Positions 1-10,540 of a stretch of DNA of 64,000 nucleotides are shown here, one piece after another (the stretch's first letter is position 1; each line of letters begins with the position of its first letter). This stretch comes from Lineus longissimus (taxonomy: Eukaryota > Nemertea > Pilidiophora > Heteronemertea > Lineidae), in the NCBI RefSeq assembly GCF_910592395.1, contig NC_088310.1:5277501-5341500 (forward strand). Reading direction: 5' to 3'. The notes beneath the pieces were generated by a model. That model saw nothing but the letters and a program-made list of their open reading frames with translations, ran no database searches and was not told the origin of the DNA. The translations under genes were made by a program, and so were the position numbers.

Positions 1-1343
1 CATACTGTAGTGTCATTGAACTTTTCGTGCTGCTTGTCCGTTTCACCAGATCGTTCAGTATATTAGCAGCAGTATTCATCTGATTTAGCATGCTACCATA
101 GCACCATGCATTCTTACGGGCACCAAGCGTATTACCAGATATTACAAAACTTGGGTATGGCTAGCTACAGAGCTACTCTAGTTTGTTAGCTGCAAGTGGA
201 GGTTATGAATATCATATCTGATCAGGTAGACAGAGCAGCTCAAAACAGATCAGCGGGTTTAGGCAAGTGAATACTACATCTAATATACTGCTGATTGTAC
301 GGATGTTTATAGATCTACCGTGGCGGGTTTGATGGATTCGCGTCATGGCTTCACGATTGTCGCTTTCGTCAATTGGTGTGGAAAATTTCAAGGTTTCTGT
401 CTGGTGCCTTGATATAGTGGTTAATTTGCATTTGCCAGTCTCTCCGGTTATATCTGACTTTAATGGACTCCATCTGATGGGAGGGAGCTAGCCACGAAGT
501 GTTGACTGCATGGTGTGTAGTTGATGTATTGGTCACGTTGATAACAGCAAGGATGTACATGTACATGAAGTCCGTGATAATAGTCATCGGTTGTATTAAC
601 ATTCAGCATGTTGGCATCAAAAGGTCACAAACTGCGGTCTAAAGTTTTAACTTTGCGTGGATAAAATACAGGGCCTGTAAGAGGTCGTACGTTGCATTTA
701 AACACCTCTTTGGTTTCACTTCCCGAGGTTTATACAACACTCAAAATGTAAATATCCACTGTAGAGACGTACTTTAAAAAGCTAATATTGTTCAAACGAC
801 TTCATTAGACCCTTTATGAAAAGTATATAACTTTGTTTGTCTTTCCAAATTTAATCAACAGCGGGTATAATGTCTGAAAACAGTAGTTTAGAGTGCCATG
901 CAAGGGTTGTTGGTATTATTGTTTAGTCTGTGTCTGATATGACTGACCGAGAGAAGGATTCGATCGCCTGCAGCTAATAATGGATATCACTTGGAATATT
1001 CATTTAGATGTGGCATCCAGAGTTACACCTGACGTACCTGATGCGACAGTACGTAAATTTGTTTCATTTGACTTTGTGTGACCCTGAGTATATATCAGCT
1101 ATTTATTGAAATCGATTATCAATTTTATCATAAAATTATGTTCCCATCGCATCACATTTTTGAAATACTTCTTGGAAAATTAAACCGCATATCATGGCCC
1201 CCTGTCCATTGTCTTTAGTCCATATTTCAAGTGTACCCACGTACGCACCTCCCCCTCTTTTTCCAAATTCCATGTAATGGACGAAAAGGTAATCTTGTTA
1301 CACCTGGCAATGCAACGAACTAAGCCATTCTTTCTTTTTTTAG
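1..1343. other. Upstream region without a recognised gene
   Basis: I see no coding exon that I can support here. By analogy with calmodulin genes, where the first intron follows the ATG directly, the first exon of the calmodulin-like gene should lie in this stretch or left of the window. The only ATG followed by GT that I noticed is near 510, and nothing else supports it. Confidence 0.4.
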
Positions 1344-3538
1344 GTCGAGTGTCTGGACGAGGAGCAGATAGCAGGTAAGAGATGGCAGAAAGAATGGCCT
1401 TTACTTATATCCCATTCAGTCAGTAGGATCACCAGTGAACCACGAAAATATTTTGACATTAACTGTTGACTGATTAAGTGAAAACCCCTGCCAAACCCGC
1501 TTAACTTATCAATCACGAGCAAAATAATAACCATATCATGACAAATCAAAGGTTTAAAACATTTGATTTGATTTAATGCAACCTGCCAATAGACCCATTT
1601 TAAACTCCGCTTAACAAGTTTGCGCGAGGACTACTTATTAATAACACTTTGTGCTATTTTTATTAATCACTGCATGTGTCCAAAATATATCTCAGGACGA
1701 CTTAACATGAGTTCAGTCTTTTCTTAAAAAATGGATTGTAGGGCATAGAATGTGTGAATTGTTTCATCGAAACCTTGTTTTCCATTCGACAAGGGATCGG
1801 TTCAACATGGACATGACCTTTTGATTCACAACCGTGATCATGACGGATGATACTAGTATATGCATGTCCCTATCCGAGCACTACGGTAAAGGATATACAC
1901 TGTATTGATACGACCGAGTTTCCGTGTTGTTTCTCCAATTCACTATCTGATCATGGCTTCAAACTGTTGGAATGACACTACCAATTCTAATTTCGGATAC
2001 TTTCTGAATCATTGCATCCACTAATTTTCCGTATACATGTATAAACTCATTGCTGGCAGGTCCTCCATCAAAGTGGCAACCACAAAAAAATTCTCAACGA
2101 ATTCAACATCATGGTGATCTGAAGCTATGCGAAATAAAAATGTCGCTCTATTTCACACAAGGTTCATATCGCCATAGCTTGGCTATTACAGGCAAGGAAA
2201 ATCTCCACCCTAACATAAAAAACCTCTGTGGTTCAACGGTTAGAATGCCGGACTTACGATCTGGTAGTCACGGGTTCGACTCCCCGTGTATCCACAAAAA
2301 ACTTTTTTCTCTCCATTTACTTTTTTTATTCATTCATGTACATATGGTATTATTAGCATTATTAGTATTATCATTATCAATATGATTTTTATCTTGAAAC
2401 CCCCTTAACCCGAACTTTACAAACTGAAGAGCACACACTGATAGTACTGTGACCTGACAAGAGTATTACAGTGCTCTCTCTTTTCAGAGTTTCAGGAAGC
2501 ATTCTCTGTGTTCGACAAGGACAACGATGGAGTCATATCTCTCCCGGAGATGGCCAACATCATGCAGTCACTGGGCCAGCACCTCACTGAAGCGGACCTC
2601 AAGGACATGTTGGGGGACTCGTTTTGCACAGGCAGTGAGTAACAAATAGTGGGTCTTATAGTAAACATGTTTGTTGGCTAAACCCTAACATATTTCTACT
2701 GGAGATGACCACCATCTGGCAGTCTGTGGGCCAGCACCTCACTGAAGCGGCCGACCTTAAGGACATGTGGCGGGACTCGTTCTGCAAAGGCAGTAAGTAA
2801 CAAACCCGGTAACAATAGTGGATCCAATGGGAAACATCATTTTTGCAGGCAATCCGCAGATTGAGTTTCCCGAGTTTCTGAAAATCATGGTGCAGAAGAT
2901 GAAAAAGACAGATAACGAAGATGACCTAAAGGAGGCTTTCTCTGTGTTCGACACCGATCATGATGGCTACATCGACGATTATGAACTTAGACAGGTGAGC
3001 ATACATTTTCATATTGTTATATTACTGGGCCGACTATAAAATGAATCAACAATGAATGAGGCTGGTGATAGAACCAGTATCATCATCAGCATCATCACCT
3101 ACCTAATATGTCTTTTTACGTTCCAGGTGATGAACAATCTTGGCGAGAAGCTGACGCTAGAGGAGATACGAGAAATGATCTTGGAAGCCGACCTTGATGG
3201 CGATGGCAAGGTCAGCTACGAAGGTATAGGCAGCTAAATTTTGATCGAATATTTTTCTGTTGTTTATGTTCAAATAATTTGAGCGCGGGCGGCCGTCTGA
3301 GGCTTCATTTACCAATGCTTGTTCCGCCCATTCGTTGAGAGTTCCGAAAAACCATGTCTTAAAATGATTCTAACCATATTAAGACGTGGTTTTAAAAGCA
3401 TGGATTCTATATCAAGAAGCAAAATCTCCCGTCTATTAAAATATTGCAGATTTTGCTTCTTGGTTCAGGTTTTCTATGTTTTCAACCATCTTTCCTTTTG
3501 CTTTTACAGAATTCGTCCGCATGATGTCAATGGACTGA
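1344..3538 (+). CDS. Calmodulin-like EF-hand protein (first of a tandem pair; first exon not located)
   Basis: Likely a cytosolic calcium sensor of the calmodulin/troponin C superfamily. Exons seen: 1344–1374, 2488–2634, 2849–2994, 3127–3223 and 3510–3538 (TGA). All have AG acceptors and GT donors, and the phases match throughout. The first visible exon encodes [10 protein letters not shown], aligning with the residues just after the calmodulin initiator Met, so the missing exon probably contributes only that Met. EF-hand 1 ([12 protein letters not shown]), EF-hand 3 ([12 protein letters not shown]) and EF-hand 4 ([12 protein letters not shown]) keep the calcium-coordinating positions. EF-hand 2 is degenerate: the D-x-D-x-N loop is replaced by a [14 protein letters not shown]-type stretch, so it probably does not bind calcium. 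The protein ends [10 protein letters not shown], compared with EEFVQMMTAK in calmodulin. Length is about 150 residues, as in calmodulin. Divergence is too high for it to be the canonical calmodulin gene. Confidence 0.85.
2227..2297 (+). tRNA. tRNA-like sequence, Val(TAC)-type anticodon loop, probably a tRNA-derived pseudogene
   Basis: The sequence carries an exact RNA polymerase III B box (GGTTCGACTCC, 2273–2283) and an A-box-like stretch (TGGTTCAACGG, 2229–2239). It has a D-arm (GTTC/GAAT) and a 5-bp anticodon stem (CCGGA/TCTGG) with a 7-nt loop whose positions 34–36 read TAC (2255–2257). A run of six T follows at 2303–2308 as a pol III stop. It is not canonical. The acceptor pairs only TGTGG with CCACA, with no room for the usual 7 bp plus positions 8–9, and the T-loop has one base too many for the best stem. 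A decayed tRNA or a SINE head fits better than a working tRNA. It lies in an intron of the calmodulin-like gene, same strand. Confidence 0.5.
2701..2805 (+). pseudogene. Partial duplicate of the second visible calmodulin-like exon
   Basis: This stretch repeats 2546–2650 with an offset of about 155 bp. It covers the second half of the exon 2488–2634, its donor and the first intron bases. It has a 3-base insertion and several substitutions, and no acceptor or EF-hand loop of its own. It lies in the intron before 2849 and is best read as a tandem duplication remnant that is not used as an exon. Confidence 0.75.
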
Positions 3539-5976
3539 AGAATAAGGAAACAGCACATGCTGCTGCACAAGTTAAAAATTAATCTGTGGCTCCTCTGAAA
3601 AACCAGAGTCAGTCGTATCCTCCTCCCCTTGCAAACGTTACATAAGCTCGGTCGTTTGTGCCGAGTGTTGGCCTGAACTAGTTCAAGATGGAAGACTGTG
3701 GGTGCGTGCCGTATGATGATCTACATTTGCATGTATATGTGCTTCCTTATTTTATTTGTGCTTGCGTTATCGTTGCTATTGTTGAAGTCTTATAGATGCA
3801 CTGGATCTTGTTGTAGTTTATGTACCTATTAAACATTTTTTTATCGAATACGTTCGGTATTACTACTGCCTTCATTGCAAATGTGCAAATTAGATATAGT
3901 CTACATTATGACAATTTGTAAAGGAGGTAAAGGACTGCAAACTATATATGACTGGGTAAAACCAAAGCTAGATATGGATATAGGTGAAGCAAAGCTGAGA
4001 AAAAGCAAAGTTAGATATGACTGGGAAGGATCAAAGCAAGATATGGGTAGAAGCCAGATGACCAGATAAAAGCAAAGCTAGATACGACAAGGTAAAAGTG
4101 AGAAAGGACTGTAGGCGGAGAGAGAGTGGAACATATGTGAAGTGAATGATGTACATGTAGTGTAAAGCAGATAATAATAAATGATAATATTTAGTCGGAA
4201 CACAGCAGTTCCTCTGTGAACGAGCCCCTTAAGTAGGCCCATTCCTCAATGTTGAAAGTCAAACTTGGAGCACTTGGCTTATTTCCACATACATTGTCTG
4301 TGAGGCGAAGAACCATTAAATAAATTCCGAACCGAAATCAAATAGAGCGCGAAAATAAATAGGTGTTCTGGATAGTGGTGAGTTATATGTGATAGTGCTT
4401 GCGTTGAATTGTTTTGGACACTTGACCTAGCACTCACCACCCGTGGATCACGCAGTGTATATCACTTTTGAACATTTTGAACAGTTTATCACACAGCTGG
4501 GAGTCAAGACTATCATTGCCCCCTGCGTCGACTTTGCACAAGGGATTCTTAAAACTGAAACTCATCCATTGGATTATCATTGCAATGGTAAGTGTCTTCT
4601 GGGATTGAAGCCTGAAGTGTATTAAGGCTCATCTCTACATACATGTAACCGTTTTCCCATTTGCGCATCACGCCCACGGCCTTTGTTTACGACTTGTAAT
4701 TGTCTGTGATACTGTACAGCTGTATGATGTCTGTGTGGGATGAAACATCCTCAAAAAGAATACACGTAGTAAAGTTGTTCGAAGAACTATGTTTCAAGAA
4801 TAAATCCTGAATTGTATTGATAAACACATATATGATAGCCGGCATAGCCGCATACATACCATTCGTGGACCGGGTTTCCCAATAATGCAACTCGACCATG
4901 TTTCCAATGCAACTCGACGACGCTGATTGGCCAATGAATGAATTTGAATCAATGATCGAGACGTTATCTAAGATGGCTGCTCTGGTGGCCATCTTGGATG
5001 AGAGGCCTGCATGGGCAACCCGAGATATAGGTGATCTCGCCCCACAATAGATAACACGCAAGTTTGCGGGCGAAAGTCTAAATAGCCATATATCGGCTCT
5101 TGGCACACGCGACACCCTGTGATGATTGGAATAATCTGTGAGATCGTCTTTGCACGTGACCGTCGGCTTATGATGAAAGCGAATAGTGTGGGCTATCGAT
5201 TTTCAACATGATTTGCATCGCAGGTCTAAAATCTAAGTCGTGTATGACTGTATATCAGATATACCTGTAGGCCTGCGTGCGAACAGAATTAGTTATAGAT
5301 GCCAGCTGGTGAACCTGTCTAAATTTAGTGCTTATGTGCACGTTTGCGATCAGAATTATAACAAAAGCCCACACTTGTTTGAGGTTTATCGTACAACTCC
5401 ATTACGGAATTGTTATGGCGCAGGTTGCTAGGCGGAGGAATATTTTTAAAAATGAGGTAGGTCACTTCACTGACAGTGCAATCCATTATTCTTTGCTGGG
5501 CCATCACAAAAGCTCAAACAATGTTCCATCGTGTAGCCAGGCTTTCATCAACAACCTCATTCGCATGCAAGATTGTCATCAGCAACCTTACTCACCACAG
5601 GCGAGGCAGTCATCAGCACCATACCTCAACGGCGAGGCAATCATAAGCAACCTTATGCGCAGTCGAGATTGTCATCAGCGACCTCATTTGCGGGCATATT
5701 CAGAAACATCAGCTGCCCCGCTTGTCACATTGAGATTTGAGGCAAACCGTTCATCCTTGTTTCCTCCAATTACAATGTTTACATCGCCGCTGTAACATTT
5801 CTTAGCGTTTCCCTTGATTGTTTGGGAACGCTGAAAGATAGATCGACTCGTTTGTCTGTGATTCCCCATTGAAAAGTCATCCAGCTGTCTAGTGTATGGA
5901 AGCATTTAACATTGACTTTTCAGGCGATTACATGCATAGCAATATTGATTTCTGAACATCCTTTTGTACTTTTCAG
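3539..5976. other. Spacer between the two calmodulin-like genes
   Basis: It holds a degenerate short tandem repeat at about 3900–4110 (spaced copies of gcaaagctagatatg-like words), a small ataata microsatellite near 4170, and short internal repeats at about 5550–5700. The 5' exon of the second calmodulin-like gene should be here but I could not place it. Open frames at 4687–5115 (−) and 5328–5795 (+) have no recognisable similarity. Confidence 0.4.
5740..5910. repeat. Dispersed repeat, copy 1
   Basis: This stretch resembles 55915–56075. Shared words in the same order include a gggaacgc core, a gaaagayagatcgac block, a ttattgaaa/ccattgaaa block and an aactgtctattgcatggaa-like end. A second part of the same family seems to be present near 22.4 kb. 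Confidence 0.5.
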
Positions 5977-7646
5977 GCAAGAAAAAGAAGCTTTTCGGCG
6001 GCTGAAAAAGCAGGTAATGTGCAACAAGAGCAAAATTCGGAACAATGGGGTTTGTTGATGTTCACACGTAATAATGCAGTCGTTATGAAAAGCCCAGGGG
6101 TACTCTTTTAGTGTGGTCACTGTTGTTCAAGGGGGAACAAATGTTGGAGGCGTCTTCGATCGAGGACTTTGTGAATACCTAATTAAATGTAGCCTATTCT
6201 ACTTGTGTTGTTGAAGCACCACTTGCCAATAGCGACTGTCATCCTGACACTCTCTGCAGAATATCGAATCGTGCTTGTTAAAATCGGTACTTCACACGGG
6301 TGATATTTCATGCAATATATACATGTGCGTACGTTCGCGTACTTCACTGGTGATGGAACTTCAGCGGCTTCAGTAGTTATTGGACTTTTACTGTTTAGTG
6401 TGCGTATAAATGCCTACATCGGGGCAAGTTGGTTTAGGGCTGCGATCTGAGGTAAAGCCTGCCTCAAATGTAGCTAGGACTAAACGTAATCTGACTGGTA
6501 AAATGATGATTCCTTTTCATTTTCAGCTACTTTTCAGACCTATATATAGCCGTAACGCTGTTTCTGTGATTCTTGTCCTCACAATTCTTCAATGATGCAC
6601 TTGGGTCTCAAGTCGACAGATCTCACCCTCCTGGATGATTGGCTCTATACACATTATTGCGAATAGCATTCCATTAACAAAGACATTTTTCGTTAATTTC
6701 AGAGTTTGCTGAAGTGTTCAGCCTGTACGACCACGAACGGAACGGCTCGGTAGCCGTACGTCACCTGGGAGAGATTCTGAGATCGGCAGGTCTACGGCCC
6801 TCAGACGAAGATCTTGAACTTGTGCAGAATGACCTTCAAAAAGCAGGCAAGTTGTCAAGCTCAGAGCTGGTGCAGACCCAGTTCCTCTCGAAATTGTGCC
6901 AGTTGTACATGGACATGTCTTTCCAACCGGATTACCTTTTAGACGAGACAAATTTGCATTTGCATATGATTATGATAGGAAGATTCATATTTAATGTTTA
7001 GCTGTAATATCAAAACACCACAATGTCCACATAATCAAATTTCAATGTTCAGGCAAAAATAAAATCGACTTCCCTGAGTTTCTGAAGCTGGTTGAAACCC
7101 GCCTCCAAGACAAGCACACCGAGGAGGACCTGAGGGAGTGCTTCTCTATCTTCGACAAGGACATGGACGGGAAAGTGAGCGCGGGGGAAGTCAGACACGC
7201 CCTCCTCACGCTTGGGGAGAAGATGACCGAACATGACGTAGACATGCTCATTAATGAGATGGATCTGGATGGCGAAGGCCAGTTTGAATATGAAGGTATG
7301 TGTCAGGAGCTTGGCCATCACGCGTGCATGTGCTCTTTGAGTGACTCACGATCATGCCTAAGAGATAGAAGAATCGCATGGACATGCACACTATTGAGAC
7401 GGACTTTCGTGGCTGATGAGGCTCGTTTAGATACGGAGTTAAATATCACTGATTGGGACATAGGCCTACTTTCTGATTTGGGCTAGAAAGACATACCCTG
7501 ACTGTGAATTAAACTCTTTCCCAGTTAGTTTTCATAGCCTACTGCCCAGAGGGTAAACCTCAACACTTTCAATTTTTCAAAATTTTCTCATTATTATTTT
7601 ATAATCTATTCCAGATGTGGTGAAGCTTTTGACAATGCATACGTAG
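5977..7646 (+). CDS. Second calmodulin-like EF-hand protein (first exon not located)
   Basis: Exons: 5977–6013, 6703–6846, 7053–7295 and 7615–7646 (TAG); phases 1/1/1 are consistent. The visible product starts ARKRSFSAAEKAEFAEVF, again just after an expected initiator Met. EF-hand 3 (DKDMDGKVSAGE) and EF-hand 4 (DLDGEGQFEYED) look calcium-competent. EF-hand 1 (DHERNGSVAVRH) lacks the final Glu, and EF-hand 2 is degenerate. The two exons that are separate at 2849–2994 and 3127–3223 in the upstream gene are fused here, so the copies have diverged in structure as well as sequence. The intron after 6846 has a GC donor (GCAAGT). Reading GT-only donors would break the match at QKAG-KNKIDFPEF. The gene is a tandem paralogue in the same orientation. 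Confidence 0.82.
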
Positions 7647-9043
7647 AATTCGATCGAAGAATGACAGGATCAATATGTGTCCAGGACTCCTGAGACTGTG
7701 GGACATTGAAATATAGCATATGTAATGTTCAAAACTTTGTGGATTGCCAGTCGGCTGTCTGCAGCTGCATATAATAGGCCTATAGGCCTACAGCATAACT
7801 CACTGATGCATTGGATTCCTAATGGAGGAAATACACAGGCTGTTTCATACCGTATAAGGTTTGGAACCTTGACAGTGAGTGGATTATGCAGTGCAGTGAT
7901 GTGATGTGACTCCATATGGATAGCCCCACGAGATGTGTACGATACACAGTAGGCCTTTGCAGGTTGTCAGCGCAATGTCCCATGTAGGCCTACTGTTTCA
8001 ACAGGAATTTTATGATTAAATCTTTTTGAAATGAATTTTCCATGGCCTTTAAGATGCCTTGAAGTTCCCCTTTAAGTTGCTTTTTTGCTGAAAGTCAGGT
8101 ATATAGGCCTGGAAAAGATATGTTGGCTCACAAAATAAACTTCAAATATTCTGGATGGTATCGAATTTCGCGCTAAATTAAGAAGGCGTTCTCAATGGAT
8201 GTATTGTCAAACGGAACTATAAGAGTATAGGCCTACTCTAATCAACACTAACTTTTGGGAGAGTTCCTCATTGAAGTCTTGAGAGAGTTAATCTAATCAT
8301 TCAGAAATGATATCATTTACCGATCATTTGACGTTTTTAGCGTTACAAAATCAGGATAAAGTGACTAAAATTACAAGTTTTAAAAGAATGAATAAACATA
8401 AAATAAATAAAATGCGATATTCGTTAGTTTCTTTGTCTTAACTTGAAGAAAGTCGGGCCCGTGGTTATCAAGATGGCGAAGAGAAATAATGTGTTATTTG
8501 CACAAACTTTCGAGGGCGCAAATGCAATTCTATTTGTGCAAAAAACATTAAATCTAGACTTATTTTTTAATCTACGGGCCACTCTTCGATCATTCATTAT
8601 ATATTTGAGGAATTATCGGCAAATATTTCGGAGAAAACCGGATTATACTGGAGCAAACGTTTGCATTCATTAAAACCTGAGAGTCGGATATCATTTTTAA
8701 ATGAATAAGATATCTTAATCTGTTGAATTGTTCGTTATTTTTATTCAAATAAACAAAATTGATAATCGCTGGCTACGCAACCACGTATAAAACATAGCGG
8801 TGGGTTACCTGATTGATATTCAGCAACGGGACAAACTTTGACAAGTAACACAAAAAAGTTCTCCATCGCGTCACCCTTTTTCAAACTTCGCGCTAAAAGT
8901 GACGGGCTTCCATCGACGTCCGCATTGCGACAACTCTGACCGATAAATTCAGGAGTTCCCGGCTGACCTCATCATTCGCAGTCACTTCTGTCTGCTGTCA
9001 TATCGATTCATCTTAGAGACTTACTGCAAGAAAGTCATTGAAT
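7647..9043. other. Intergenic region upstream of histone H1
   Basis: No gene is recognised. The stretch 7760–8240 is rich in the word taggcct, often as the palindrome taggccta. A short open frame at 8443–8673 has no similarity that I know. The H1 promoter should lie at the right end. Confidence 0.5.
8786..8792 (+). promoter_or_regulatory. Possible TATA box of the histone H1 gene
   Basis: TATAAAA stands 252 bases before the H1 start codon. No better TATA-like sequence was noticed closer. A leader of about 220 bases would be long for a histone gene, so the assignment is tentative. Confidence 0.35.
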
Positions 9044-9916
9044 ATGCCTGGAAGTCAACCTCCGACTGGGAGTGGAAGTCCTGTGAGGAGCAGGTCACCT
9101 TCCCCGCTGGTCCAGAACATCAACATCAGCAACAACGCCAGCAAGAGGAAAGGTTCTCCCAAGAGGAAGGCATCGCCAAAGAGGAAAAGGGCTACTTCCC
9201 CCAAACGGAAGGCATCGCCCAAGAGAAAGGCTTCACCAAAGAGGAAGACTTCACCCAAAAGAAAGGCTTCACCCAAAAGAAAGGCTTCATCCAAGAGGAA
9301 GGCTTCACCCAAAAGAAAGGCTTCACCCAAAAGAAAGGCGTCACCCAAGAGGAAAGCTTCACCCAAGCGAAGAGCTGGTTCTCCAAAGAGGAAAACGAAG
9401 CGAGCCAAGGTGTCTGCTCATCCCAAGACGTTGGACATGATCGTTGCCGCAATGAAAGCATTGAAGGATCGCAAAGGTTCCTCCCGCCAGGCTATTGCCA
9501 AGTACATCATGGCAAACTTCAAGGGCATCACTCAATCCCATCTTCCATCTATGCTGCGTTTGGCGCTCGCTCGTGGTCTGTTGTCTGGCCGTCTTGTCCG
9601 CCCCAAGGGATCCACTGCCATTGGTGCCACAGGACGTTTCCGCCTTGGAAAGGAACCAAAGAAGCCAAAGAAAGTGAAGAAGACCCCAAAGAAGAAGAAA
9701 GCCAAGAAGCCAAGGAGAAAGACACCGAAGAAGGCAAAGAAACCAAAAAAGGCAAAGAAGCCAAAAGCAAAAAAATCTGCTAAGAAAGCAACCAAGGCGA
9801 AGAAGACGAAGAGCCCCAAGAGGAAACCAGGAAAGAAAGCCAAGAGGAAATCTCCAAAGAAAGCCAAGAGGTCTCCAGCCAAGAAATCTGTAAGGAGGAA
9901 GCTTCCAAAGCTGTAA
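9044..9916 (+). CDS. Sperm-type linker histone H1
   Basis: An intronless 290-residue linker histone that binds nucleosomes and linker DNA. The ATG at 9044 gives MPGSQPPTGS, resembling the MPGSP start of sea urchin sperm H1. Residues 38–117 are a tail of 13 S-P-K-R-K-type units, one of them S-S-K-R-K and one ending RR. Residues about 125–200 form the winged-helix globular domain (HPKTLDMIVAAMKALKDRKG through GATGRFRLG). The remaining roughly 90 residues are a Lys/Pro/Ala-rich C-terminal tail. SPKK-type repeats are known from echinoderm sperm H1, where they bind the minor groove, help compact sperm chromatin and are regulated by phosphorylation; that role is inferred here. The opposite-strand open frames are shadows of this repetitive composition. 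Confidence 0.93.
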   Translation: MPGSQPPTGSGSPVRSRSPSPLVQNINISNNASKRKGSPKRKASPKRKRATSPKRKASPKRKASPKRKTSPKRKASPKRKASSKRKASPKRKASPKRKASPKRKASPKRRAGSPKRKTKRAKVSAHPKTLDMIVAAMKALKDRKGSSRQAIAKYIMANFKGITQSHLPSMLRLALARGLLSGRLVRPKGSTAIGATGRFRLGKEPKKPKKVKKTPKKKKAKKPRRKTPKKAKKPKKAKKPKAKKSAKKATKAKKTKSPKRKPGKKAKRKSPKKAKRSPAKKSVRRKLPKL

Positions 9917-9946
9917 AAATCACCGCATGAAGCTTACCGACTCAAC

Positions 9947-9962
9947 GGCCCTTATCAGGGCC
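9947..9962 (+). terminator. Histone mRNA 3' stem-loop
   Basis: GGCCCT-TATC-AGGGCC followed by ACC, 31 bases after the H1 stop, fits the stem-loop of replication-dependent histone mRNAs (6-bp stem, 4-nt loop), which is bound by SLBP and directs U7-dependent 3' processing. An AATAAA further on (about 10017) could give an alternative polyadenylated form, as reported for some histone genes in differentiated or germ cells; that is inference. Confidence 0.9.
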
Positions 9963-10540
9963 ACCCTAATTAGTAAAAGGATACCAATCTTTGCCATGAT
10001 CTAGGCTTGCTTGCTTAATAAAGAAGTAACTCTCTGTCTGTGAACCCCGAGAAACCAAACACTGAACTACATGTACTGAAACAGTGAAACACGTAGGCCT
10101 AATCCCCATATCAAATCAAGCCCGAAAACTGACATGGTGCTTTCTGGCAACGTAACGTTACAGTAAAAAAAAAAGAAAAAAGTTGGCTCTTCTTACTGCA
10201 TTACTGCTTCCACTTCATTTTTGCATTAATTTAAGAAATAGGCAACGATCGCTTTTGTGTTGTCATTTTTCTGTAGTTTTGGGAAACATGTCCTAACGTT
10301 CCACTGTTACGCTGCCGATGCACTGTTACGGCAAAGCAACGTTTCAACTGTTGGCACGTCGGAATCTTTTCATTCCTGGAAACAAAGTGCTAGTTGTCGG
10401 TCTGTTGGTAAGCGACGTGACGTCACAACTTCCAGTGTGTTCGAGGATGTCACCTCCAAGGAGTTCGCCGCTTTAGGATTCATCATCACTCTCCGATTCT
10501 ATTTCATGAGCAGTCGGAAGGTTTGTCAAACGTCTTTGCA

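Noticed and set aside
4687-5115. Open frame of 142 codons on the minus strand
   Set aside because: No similarity that I recognise, atypical composition with repeated words such as atggctgc/ggccatctt, and no splice or start support. It is likely repeat-derived.
5328-5795. Open frame of 155 codons on the plus strand
   Set aside because: It begins with a non-ATG codon, and its internal similarity comes from short DNA repeats (catcagcaacct-type words).
9055-9882. Minus-strand open frames over the H1 gene
   Set aside because: They are complements of the Lys/Pro-rich H1 repeats and have no independent support.
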